NCBI GenBank assembly: GCA_016840945.1
Contig: JAEORJ010000098.1
Span: forward strand, 1 to 32,400
DNA: 32,400 bases
Direction of reading: 5' to 3'
From: Candidatus Gerdarchaeota archaeon
GTDB taxonomy: Archaea > Asgardarchaeota > Heimdallarchaeia > JABLTI01
In this document: positions 16,241 to 24,600 of the stretch, in pieces
Numbering within the stretch: position 1 is the first letter of the stretch
Layout of the letters: every line of letters starts with the position of its first letter
Translations under genes and position numbers: made by a program
The notes under the pieces: generated by a model
The model's input: the letters and a program-made list of their open reading frames with translations, nothing else
Told to the model about the DNA's origin: nothing
Database searches by the model: none

Positions 16241-18697
16241 CTAAAATTTCTGAGACGATTCAATAAATCCCGCTTGTAAACATGAAAGTAAAAGCTGTAT
16301 GCCATCTGAAAGGTCAAGAAGTGTTTTACTTTCAAAATCCCTTTTTTGCATAATTTGTATTTCCTCAAATAATTCCGGATGAAATTGTAAAGTATAATCT
16401 CTCTTTAGAATACTTGTTTCCGGATTATAATAATAAATAACCATACCTGCTATTTCAGTTAAAATTTTCCCTGAAACATCTTCTAAATGATATTCAGTTG
16501 AACTGGGTATTTCAATCCCTATGGGTAATTGTAAAAGATGCTTTAATTCGTTATCCTTAGCTAAATCTTTGTAATACTCTCGAGTAAATTTAGCTAATTC
16601 ACTAAGAACCCAATTAATGTATAAAATAGCTTCTTCATTCACCTCATCATTGTGCAACATAACAATATCTAAAGTTTCTAATGAGTAGAAGTCCTCTAAA
16701 ATACCTGAATGAAATTTAGCTACTTTTGTATAAGCAGCATAAATTTCATTTGAAATTTCATCTTTCTTTGGTTGGTATTTTGAAAGCTTTTTCAATCCTA
16801 CCTCAGGCATTTCATTTTTCTTAACTGCAAAATACTGATCTCTATAATTTCTAGCAACAATTTCATTATTTAAACGTTTAATCTTAATATTGCCTGCTTT
16901 ATTGATTTTAACCATTAAAGAAGCAAATTTTTGGGATGCTTTTGGATTGATAGTATCTAATTTGGTAGTAACATTTTCAGTACTATCAACTAATCGAATT
17001 ATAATATGCCTTAGCATTTCAGCTATTCCTTGATGACCTAAACATATGAATAATCCAGGATTGGTTCCAGGTTCATTACGAGAATAAACTAATGATTGCA
17101 ATAAATCTAGGTAATTATCTTTTGTAAAATAGCCATTTGAAATATCATCAAAGCTTTTTGCATCATATAACGATTGTCGCCCTCCTTCGATGATGACATA
17201 TCTAAATGAACGCAAAAATTCACCTATTTCTTCATCTTTAGTTAATTCAGATATTTTCAATAATAGTTTTTCATAAGGAATTTCAGACAACTCTAAGATT
17301 ACAATATTCCAATCTAACAATTCACTTGTGATAGTAGCCATATTATTAGAAGCATCTACTAATTCTCCCCATTGATTAGCACCAATAACAGTATCAGGTT
17401 TTAGAATAATAGCCCATTTACTTCGTTTATTTTTATCATAAAAGTAGCTAGAATACATTTCTTCAAATTTTTCTAAAGAATCTATACAAATTTGTTTCGT
17501 TTCTTTTCTATTCAAAAATCGAATTATTTTATTTAATGCTGTTTCAAATGGAACATTGAAGAAGGGGTCTTTTATAGGTATTTGATATCCAATTAACTTT
17601 TCAAATTTCTTTCTGCTAGCATTAGATCTAAAATCAATTCCACTCAAAAAGGATAGCTTAACTAATATTTGTGCCGGGATATTTTGAGCTTTAGCTATTT
17701 TTTCAATTATTTTCATATGCCCTAAAATGTATGATAACTTGATTTGGCTATGAGCAATACTAAAATCTCCTGCAGGTATTGCCCCTTTTTCAATTGGTTC
17801 CCAAGCATTTTGATAAATAAAATCTTGTGTACCAAAAGGAGTTTGAGAGGCAATAACAATTATTTTCCCTGCTTTAATAGCTCTTTCAATTGCTGGCATC
17901 GGGGAATAACCAGATGATCTATCACAATTAACCGTTCCGCTACCATAAGCAGTTAAAATGATTCCATCAGCATTCTTAAAAGCTGTATCATAATCACTTT
18001 CAGACATATAAGGTGATGTTGAAACAATCTGAACGTTTGTATTAATGCTAAGATCACAAAATGTAGTATAACCTGATTTTTGACATTCTTCTGCTATTTT
18101 CTTGCTGATAGCAATCCAAGAATCTAGTATTAAATCAGAGGAATCTTTAGCCATTAAAGATATAGGCAGAAATTCAGAATAAAAGCTTTGAAATCGTTGA
18201 GTAATATAAGAGGAAATTAAATTCCCTGTTGGTAGAAGTAAACCATCTTCATTACTCTCAGCATCAATAGTTCCACCAGTTCTTATTAGGTATAGTTTGT
18301 CCAATTTTCGATTTAAGTTTAAAGGGTAAGCTCTACCCCGTATAATTATTTCATCTAAGGAAATTGTTGCTAATTCTTCACCGCTAAAAGCATCGGGTGA
18401 CCACTTATCATATTTCCATAAAGCATCTTGAAATGCTGCTTTACCATTATTGAAAACAACAAAGATTTCTGGTCCCGTTAATTGTGTTAAAAGCTTAATC
18501 GAATTTTCAACATTCGGATACACATCTGAAGATGAGAATTGAAAACTAAGAGGTACTTGTGATCCTGTTATTGCTACATTAGTTGGGAGATTTTTCAGGA
18601 TATATCTAATAGCTGATAATCCCCATGACATTGTATCTGTTCCATGTGTTACAAGAAAACCTAATTTTGGTGATCGTTTTTGACTCATAGTAATCAT
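16241..18697 (-). CDS. Rearranged asparaginase fused to a class I glutamine amidotransferase domain
   Basis: An 818-residue protein. Residues 12-105 carry what is normally the second half of the asparaginase N-domain: HGTDTM (18-23), ITGSQVP (43-49), DVYPN (58-62), FNNG, Lys95 and DAFSG. Only then comes the normally first half: TGGTID (140-145), GLLLPTGN (152-159), DSSD (185-188), Trp194. The C-domain follows in normal order (LTAYGSGTVN 248-257, SQTPFGT 284-290). All expected catalytic residues (Thr143, Thr20, Asp21, Lys95) are present. Residues about 427-785 form a class I glutamine amidotransferase domain: oxyanion region EGG (504-506), nucleophile Cys552 in CLGHQ, HNDEV (682-686), and His773/Glu775 in QFHPE. 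It should release ammonia from asparagine and/or glutamine in the cytosol; no acceptor enzyme is fused. The TrmB-type regulator lies 67 nt upstream on the same strand. The start could also be the ATG at 18688. Confidence 0.82.
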   Translation of the reverse strand: MITMSQKRSPKLGFLVTHGTDTMSWGLSAIRYILKNLPTNVAITGSQVPLSFQFSSSDVYPNVENSIKLLTQLTGPEIFVVFNNGKAAFQDALWKYDKWSPDAFSGEELATISLDEIIIRGRAYPLNLNRKLDKLYLIRTGGTIDAESNEDGLLLPTGNLISSYITQRFQSFYSEFLPISLMAKDSSDLILDSWIAISKKIAEECQKSGYTTFCDLSINTNVQIVSTSPYMSESDYDTAFKNADGIILTAYGSGTVNCDRSSGYSPMPAIERAIKAGKIIVIASQTPFGTQDFIYQNAWEPIEKGAIPAGDFSIAHSQIKLSYILGHMKIIEKIAKAQNIPAQILVKLSFLSGIDFRSNASRKKFEKLIGYQIPIKDPFFNVPFETALNKIIRFLNRKETKQICIDSLEKFEEMYSSYFYDKNKRSKWAIILKPDTVIGANQWGELVDASNNMATITSELLDWNIVILELSEIPYEKLLLKISELTKDEEIGEFLRSFRYVIIEGGRQSLYDAKSFDDISNGYFTKDNYLDLLQSLVYSRNEPGTNPGLFICLGHQGIAEMLRHIIIRLVDSTENVTTKLDTINPKASQKFASLMVKINKAGNIKIKRLNNEIVARNYRDQYFAVKKNEMPEVGLKKLSKYQPKKDEISNEIYAAYTKVAKFHSGILEDFYSLETLDIVMLHNDEVNEEAILYINWVLSELAKFTREYYKDLAKDNELKHLLQLPIGIEIPSSTEYHLEDVSGKILTEIAGMVIYYYNPETSILKRDYTLQFHPELFEEIQIMQKRDFESKTLLDLSDGIQLLLSCLQAGFIESSQKF

Positions 18698-18725
18698 ACT
18701 CTCGAGAAAATAATCTCTCTAATCT

Positions 18726-18731
18726 TTTAAA
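18726..18731 (-). promoter_or_regulatory. TATA-like box of the asparaginase/amidotransferase fusion gene
   Basis: TTTAAA within ATTATTTAAAAG lies about 32 nt before the ATG at 18697, so the gene may have its own promoter in the 67-nt gap after the regulator gene. Weak GAGAG just before the start is the only Shine-Dalgarno-like sequence. Confidence 0.35.
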
Positions 18732-18764
18732 TAATTGTTGAAAAAATAATCTTCTATTGTTTAT

Positions 18765-19784
18765 TTATTTATGGAGTAATTTTATGATATTATCAATTAT
18801 TTTAGAGTAAGATAGTGATTTTATGGTGATTTCTTCGGTTCCACCAATTTTTTGAAAAATAATTGTTATAGAACCTTTTCTGTGCACAGTTTTAATAATA
18901 AACTTTACAGCTCTTGCCCAAACTTTACCATCATCTGAACCAAATAATAGTCTATTCTCAGTGATAATGCAATCACAAGGAATATCAACATCAAATGCCC
19001 CCTGAACTGATTCCATTTTACCCCAAAATAGAATAGACTCAGTTTTCCAATCGAAACCCGGAATTATAGTTTTTATTCGATCTTCTAGATCAATTATTGT
19101 TGTTTCACTAATTATACGAACACTCGGTTTCTTTGTGCCAATGGAATCCGAATCAATTTCAGATGTTTTATTTAATTCCAAAATTTGTTGAAGTATACCA
19201 CGTGAAAATTTAATGATTAATCTGGAACCATTTCTACCTCTAGCATAGAATGCTTCTTCAGGGCCAATAATTAGCATCAAGGGAGTAGTAGAGCTAATTG
19301 AGTGCAAAAAACAATCTTGATTACTAAGAATTAATCGTAATTTCTGAGCAAATTCCATACGACTATCTATCCAAGCCTCAGTAAAGGAGCCATTCTTTAC
19401 CATTTCCAATAAAACATCACTGTTATTAATAACCATTACAGGTGGTTCACTTATTTTCGCAACATGACTCTCTTGTAAATCATCAATTCTTTCTTTAACA
19501 TTAGCAATTGTTGAAACTAATTCTTGAACGGATTTATCAATGGTGATTTCAGAAGAGAGGGCTGTAAATAACGTCCCTTTTTCAGTTGGTGTTTTGACAA
19601 TGAAACCCAAATCAACTAAACTATCAAGAACCTCGTAAACTTTTGCTCTTGGAACACCTGCTTCTTTAGCCAGTACATAAGCTGTTGCTTCCCCTATGAT
19701 AAGATTAGCAATATAGACCTTGACTTGATTTGTAGATAAACCGATTTTTGCTAATCCATCAATTAGTTCTTCACTGATATCCAT
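18765..19784 (-). CDS. TrmB-family transcriptional regulator
   Basis: A 339-residue protein. Residues about 5-75 form a winged helix with the characteristic TrmB segment EAGVPRAKVYEVLDSLVDLGFI (41-62, shown here as its family signature), followed by a wing (KTPTEKGTLFTA), a helical linker with coiled-coil character (about 80-112) and a C-terminal effector domain (about 115-339). Such regulators in archaea bind sugars or other metabolites and control transport or metabolic genes. The neighbouring fusion gene on the same strand and the divergent membrane protein gene are the obvious targets. ATG at 19784 is chosen over the in-frame GTG at 19793; a weak TTGGA lies just before it. The divergent promoter region has a 13-bp palindrome. 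Confidence 0.85.
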   Translation of the reverse strand: MDISEELIDGLAKIGLSTNQVKVYIANLIIGEATAYVLAKEAGVPRAKVYEVLDSLVDLGFIVKTPTEKGTLFTALSSEITIDKSVQELVSTIANVKERIDDLQESHVAKISEPPVMVINNSDVLLEMVKNGSFTEAWIDSRMEFAQKLRLILSNQDCFLHSISSTTPLMLIIGPEEAFYARGRNGSRLIIKFSRGILQQILELNKTSEIDSDSIGTKKPSVRIISETTIIDLEDRIKTIIPGFDWKTESILFWGKMESVQGAFDVDIPCDCIITENRLLFGSDDGKVWARAVKFIIKTVHRKGSITIIFQKIGGTEEITIKSLSYSKIIDNIIKLLHK

Positions 19785-19847
19785 TCCAATCACACAAAAT
19801 AACTTGCTTCTTAATAGCTTCTGCTAAATATAAATGATAAAGATAGG

Positions 19848-19880
19848 TATATAAAGGTAACCACTCAAGTAGTAACTACT
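19848..19880 (+). promoter_or_regulatory. Divergent promoter with palindromic operator candidate
   Basis: TATATAAAG (19848-19856) is a strong TATA box for the plus-strand gene. AGTAGT-A-ACTACT (19868-19880), a perfect 6-bp-arm palindrome with one central base, lies where transcription would start about 25 nt downstream. A repressor bound there would block that start. The divergently encoded TrmB-type protein is the natural candidate binder; this is inference. Confidence 0.5.
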
Positions 19881-19920
19881 AATTTAAGACATTGAAATGA
19901 AAAAAATAGGAGTTCAAAAG

Positions 19921-20664
19921 ATGTCAAAAACGAAATACATAACAGCCTTGTCAGTATGGATGATTTTTCTATCTATAGGACTAGCTATACCTGTAATAAT
20001 TGAAGGTATAAATATTGAGAGAAATACTACAGAATTTAGCACATATGATACAATTATTGACCCTGGAGATTATGTTTATTTTAATACTGAAGTAAGAGAA
20101 TCATCTCGATTAGATCTCTATATTAGATCATGGTTATATAATGAAACTTTGTTCACCTCAACTGATCCTCTAAAAATCATTTTTTCAGTAATGGATAGTG
20201 AGTATTTTGAACAATGGATTTTAGATGGCACACCTGAACCTGAAATTTTGAATTCGACTTATTATTACGAACAAGCACATTTATCCGTAAATAATTTGAA
20301 AGTTCCATATGAAGAAGTATATTATTTTGTATTATTCAATAATAATATTGAGTATGTGGAAGTTAATATTGACATAGAAATTGTTCCTTGGGGGCATATA
20401 ATTCCAATATCAATTTTGGGCTTTTTATTGGGTGTAACATCATTGACATTTCTCATTAAATTAATAGCCACTTCACACTATATTGAAGAAGCAAATAAAA
20501 GAGCTGAAAAAGCGGCCCAAGATAATGTTAGTTCACAGGCAGTTCAAAAGAGAGAAACAGCTCCAAGATCAACAAGTTCATCTACACGTTTCTGCGCTTC
20601 TTGTGGTTCACCATTGACCTCCAAAGACACACAATATTGTTCACAGTGTGGAGCATCTGTATAA
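19921..20664 (+). CDS. Two-helix membrane protein with C-terminal zinc ribbon
   Basis: A 247-residue protein with helix 1 at about 6-28, an extracellular domain of about 130 residues (predicted beta-rich, aromatic), helix 2 at about 160-185, a basic-acidic linker (EEANKRAEKAAQ) and a C-terminal zinc ribbon with CASCGSPL and CSQCGASV, i.e. two CxxC knuckles. The layout (helix, ectodomain, helix, cytoplasmic zinc module) matches the protein at 14345 without its RING-like finger. No enzyme motif is seen; function unknown. The start is set at 19921 because TAGGAG lies 8 nt before it; the upstream in-frame ATG at 19897 has none. Divergent from the TrmB-type gene and probably controlled by the palindrome at 19868-19880. 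Confidence 0.7.
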   Translation: MSKTKYITALSVWMIFLSIGLAIPVIIEGINIERNTTEFSTYDTIIDPGDYVYFNTEVRESSRLDLYIRSWLYNETLFTSTDPLKIIFSVMDSEYFEQWILDGTPEPEILNSTYYYEQAHLSVNNLKVPYEEVYYFVLFNNNIEYVEVNIDIEIVPWGHIIPISILGFLLGVTSLTFLIKLIATSHYIEEANKRAEKAAQDNVSSQAVQKRETAPRSTSSSTRFCASCGSPLTSKDTQYCSQCGASV

Positions 20665-20715
20665 TAAAAAAATCATCATCTTAGAAAACTCAAGTCCTGA
20701 GACGGATATAAAACG

Positions 20716-20758
20716 ATGAAATGCTTAGAGTAGAGCCATCTTTCTCTAAGCGTTTCAT
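20716..20758. terminator. Long bidirectional terminator hairpin
   Basis: A 15-bp stem, ATGAAATGCTTAGAG (20716-20730) with CTCTAAGCGTTTCAT (20744-20758), is complete except for one T/G position that pairs as G-U in RNA from the plus strand. The loop is 13 nt. It lies between convergent genes and contains the stop codon of the receiver gene (20755-20757). It is followed by a T-run (CTTTTTAAT from about 20764) on the plus strand and CGTTTTAT on the minus strand. Confidence 0.7.
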
Positions 20759-21147
20759 AAATCACTCTTTTTAATAAGGCTCTGAAAGATTTCTTCTATA
20801 GTCTTAGTTAATAATTTTGGGTTATCTTTAAGGATAAATGCTTTTGCTCCGGCTTCAAGATATTGATCCTTCATTGTATATATATCCGAACCTGAAACAC
20901 AAATCATTGGAATTTCTGGATTAAAATCGTTTATTAAAGTAATAGCTTCTATAGCAGTAAATTGTGGTAAAGCATTATCAACAATTATAAGGTCCCATTC
21001 TTTATTTTCTAATGCTTCTTTTAATTTATCCTTTGTATCAACCCTTTTAAAATCAATATTTGAACAAACATTTTTCATAGTTAAAGACATTAATAAAGCA
21101 TCGTCTTCTGAATCTTCTATAAATAATATCTTTAAATATTCAATCAT
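20755..21147 (-). CDS. Stand-alone response-regulator receiver domain (second)
   Basis: A 130-residue single receiver domain. Acidic pocket EDSEDD (11-16), phosphoacceptor Asp57 in IIVDNALP, Ser85 in CVSGSD and Lys107 in FILKD are all in place. There is no output domain. It is last in the kinase-receiver-receiver operon, and its ATG at 21147 overlaps the end of the previous receiver by 8 nt, with TGTGAT 4 nt before it; the in-frame GTG at 21156 is less likely. Role: phosphate acceptor or diffusible signal protein in the relay started by the large kinase. It differs from the other receiver in helix sequence, so the two probably have different partners. Confidence 0.88.
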   Translation of the reverse strand: MIEYLKILFIEDSEDDALLMSLTMKNVCSNIDFKRVDTKDKLKEALENKEWDLIIVDNALPQFTAIEAITLINDFNPEIPMICVSGSDIYTMKDQYLEAGAKAFILKDNPKLLTKTIEEIFQSLIKKSDL

Positions 21148-21595
21148 ATTTATCACAGCAATTAGTTTTTGGTTGTTGGTTCAATACAAGCCAATAGAGT
21201 CCTAATTGTTTCACTGCTTCAACAAATTGATCAAAATCGACTGGTTTTGTTATATATGAATTTGCACCTAAACAATAGCTTCGAATTATATCATTTTCTT
21301 CTTTTGAAGTTGTCAATATTACAACAGGTAAATGTTTTACTCTATTATCTTCTCGAATACGCTTTAAAACATCTAGTCCATCCATTTTTGGCATTTTAAG
21401 ATCCAATAGAATTAATTCAGGTAATTCATTGAAATCACGATCCTTATATTTTCCTTTACAAAAAAGATAGTCAAGAGCTTCTTCGCCATTATTGACAACT
21501 ATAAGCTCATTTAAAATATTACTTTTATTAAAAGCTCTTTGTGTTAATAAGACATCATCGGGATTATCTTCAATAAGTAAAATTACTTTCCGCAC
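21140..21595 (-). CDS. Stand-alone Rcp1-like response-regulator receiver domain (first)
   Basis: A 151-residue receiver of the Rcp1 type: LLIEDNPDDVLLTQRAF at the start, NGEEALDYLF, phosphoacceptor Asp65 in LLDLKMPKMDG, Thr95/Thr96 in ILTTSKEE, and Lys117 in ITKPVD. The tail with FVEAVKQLGLYWLVLN is typical of this group, which often pairs with PAS/GAF or phytochrome-type kinases. The start is a GTG with GGAG about 12 nt upstream, 17 nt after the kinase stop. It probably takes phosphate from the kinase encoded immediately upstream. No output domain. A four-residue Cys/Asp-rich end (NCCD) precedes the overlap with the next gene. Confidence 0.9.
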   Translation of the reverse strand: MRKVILLIEDNPDDVLLTQRAFNKSNILNELIVVNNGEEALDYLFCKGKYKDRDFNELPELILLDLKMPKMDGLDVLKRIREDNRVKHLPVVILTTSKEENDIIRSYCLGANSYITKPVDFDQFVEAVKQLGLYWLVLNQQPKTNCCDKYD

Positions 21596-21612
21596 TAATT
21601 ATCCAAACTCCT

Positions 21613-24600
21613 TTATTTTGGTAAAGTAAAATAGAATGTTGAACCATCATTAATTTTACTTTCAGCCCAGATTTCTCCTCCATGGCGACTAATTATTCTT
21701 TGGACGATAGTTAAACCAATACCTGTGCCTTCTAAATCAGCATCTGAATGCAATCGTTGAAAAGCTGCAAATAGCTTATCGCTATAAGCCGTATTAAAGC
21801 CGACTCCATTATCTTTAATGTAGAAAACTTCTGCTTTATCGATTACTTTCATACCAAATTCTATACTAGCTATTGATTTTCTACTAGTAAATTTCCATGC
21901 ATTACCTATTAAGTTTTCTAGTACAGTTCTAATCAAGGTTAGATCAGCATTAGCAACAAGATTCTTCATTACTTTAGTTTTAACTTTCCTGTCCTTATCC
22001 GAGTCTTTGAAATCTTGCATTATTTTTTCTGTTAATTCACTCAAATTCACGGTTTCTTTTACTAATTCTTTACGAGTTAATCTTGATAATGATAATAAAT
22101 CATCAATTAGATTACTCATTCTTTTCGTTGCTTCACGAACTCTACTAAGATAATCTTTAGCAGTATTGTCTAAAGAATTTGAGTAATCTTCTAATAACGC
22201 GAGACTAAAACCATCTATGCTTCTTAATGGTGTTCTAAGGTCGTGAGATACAGAATAAGAAAACGCTTCAAGCTCTTTATTAACTTGTTCTAACTGTGCT
22301 GTTCTTAACCTTACTCTATCTTCTAATTCTTCATTAAGTCTAATTATCGCTTCTTGAGCTAATTTAGTTTCAGTTATATCTGTAGTAGATATTATCAGGT
22401 CTTTGGGCTTCCCATCTTCAAACTCAAAATAATGTTTATTTTTAACAAATCTTCGGGAACCATCTTTTCGAACAATCCAATACTCAAATTCAGCTACACT
22501 TTTCTGGCTGCTAATTATCTCCTCTATATCTAAAAGATAATTATCATAACTTTCAGGAGTAATAAAATCTAGTTTACTGATGTTTAGCAATTCTTCCTCG
22601 GGGCAACCAAAAATTTCACAAGCTCTTTTATTAACATAAACTACTTGATTGTTTTCTATAATAGTAATTCCATCATCCATAGTATCAATAGTATGTTTAA
22701 ATCTCTCTTCACTTTTTCTTAATTCTTCTAATACTTCTAATTTTTCTATAGCGGTAGTTAAAATATCAATTGTAGAATCAAATAACTTCTTGATTTCCAT
22801 TGAAAATTTATTTTTTACTTTAGCCCCTAATTGCATTATACCATAATATTTACCAGTGCTACTAATGATGGGTACTGAGATATATGAGATGATATCTAAT
22901 TTTCTAACAATTTCATATTTTCTGAGAAATTTATCGTTTTTAACATCTGTTGTAAAAATAGCTGTTTTCCTTCTAGCTAATTCTGCAATAAGGCTATTTT
23001 TATCATTTACAGAAATAGGCTTAAGCATGTTTTGTTCTTCATCATTATTAGTAAAACCATATTCTGCTGAAACAATTAGAAATTGGTTTTCTTTATCGAA
23101 CATTCGTATTGATCCAACATCAAAATTAAGTACTTTGATTATTCCAAAAAGAACATAATTTGATAATTCTTGTATTGTAATTGACTTTGCTGTTGCTTCT
23201 GAGATAATCTCAAGTATTTCTCTTTCATTTTGTAATTCTAATTGAGCGAGTTTTTCTTTAGTAATATCAATTAGTAATGCAGTAAATACTTTTTCGTTTC
23301 TTATAGTAATCGGAGTTAAAGTAATGGATAACCAAAGTTGTTCATCATTTTTCTTGTGAATCACTAATTCACTGGTTATTGAATTAGTGGTTTTTCCTTG
23401 TTGTGTATTAATAACAAATTTTTGTAAAACCTCTTTGTTTTTAGCTTTAACTACATCAAGTAACTTTGGAAAACCGCTATTTATTACTTCATCAACTTCA
23501 TACCCTGTTAAATGTATTAAATGTTGATTTACAAATAGAATTTCACCATCGGCCTTGAAAATAAGAAATCCGGTAAGTGATTGCTCAGCTAAAGCTCTAA
23601 ACTTCTCCTCACTTTCACGTTGTAGTTCTTCTGCATTCATCCTTTCTAAGGTAATAGCAAATGCTTTAGCTAAAGTCTCGAAAACAAATTTATCTTCTTC
23701 TAACAGTTTCTTAATTGATTTGGATACTAATTGTAAAACTGCAATAAGATTCCCTTGCGCATCTAAAATTGGCCAGGTTATCATTGATTTTATGTTTATT
23801 TTCCTCATATTTTCTTTATATTGTTCAGCAATATTGAAATTCATAAAATCAGGGGCAAAAACAGGTTCTTTTGTTCTAGCAACTAATGCATTAATAAAAT
23901 CCAAATTAGATATATGTATTCTATTTTTTGGTTTATCAACTAACTCTTTTATTCCTACGTTTGCTACAAGATCTAATGATTTATAAGATGGATTATAAAG
24001 TCTGATACTACCTACATCAAATTCAAAGATTTTTATTAAACCACTCAAAATATTTTGACATAACTGTGTTATATTAAAGGAAATAGCTGCTGCTTCAGCT
24101 ATTATTTGAAATGCGCTACGATCTCTTTGTAGTAATTCTTCATTTAATCGTCTATCTGTAATATCAAGTACTATACCATAGAAATGAGTAATCTTTCCTT
24201 TTTCATTTCTTCTAGGAGTGGAATATTCAATGACCCATTTAGATGTACCATCTTTTGTTAAAATTTTATATTCAATTGGAAACTCATAGGGAAAATTATT
24301 TTCATTAATTGTATCACCAATAAGAATATTATTAGCTGAAAAATCAGGATGAATAATATCACTATATTTGATTTTACCTGAAATAAAGTCTTCAGGCGAA
24401 TAACCAAATTGCTTTATATTATCTGATACAAATTCTAATGGCCAGCCTTGTTGATTCTTCCAAAGTATTACTACAGCAGGTGATAAGTTAATTATTTTCT
24501 CAAGTTCCTTTCTTTCACTGAAAACTAATGATAGAGCTTCTTGTGTTTGTAACCGTTCTAAAGCAGTTGCTAATAAATGTGCAATCGATTCAAAGAATAT

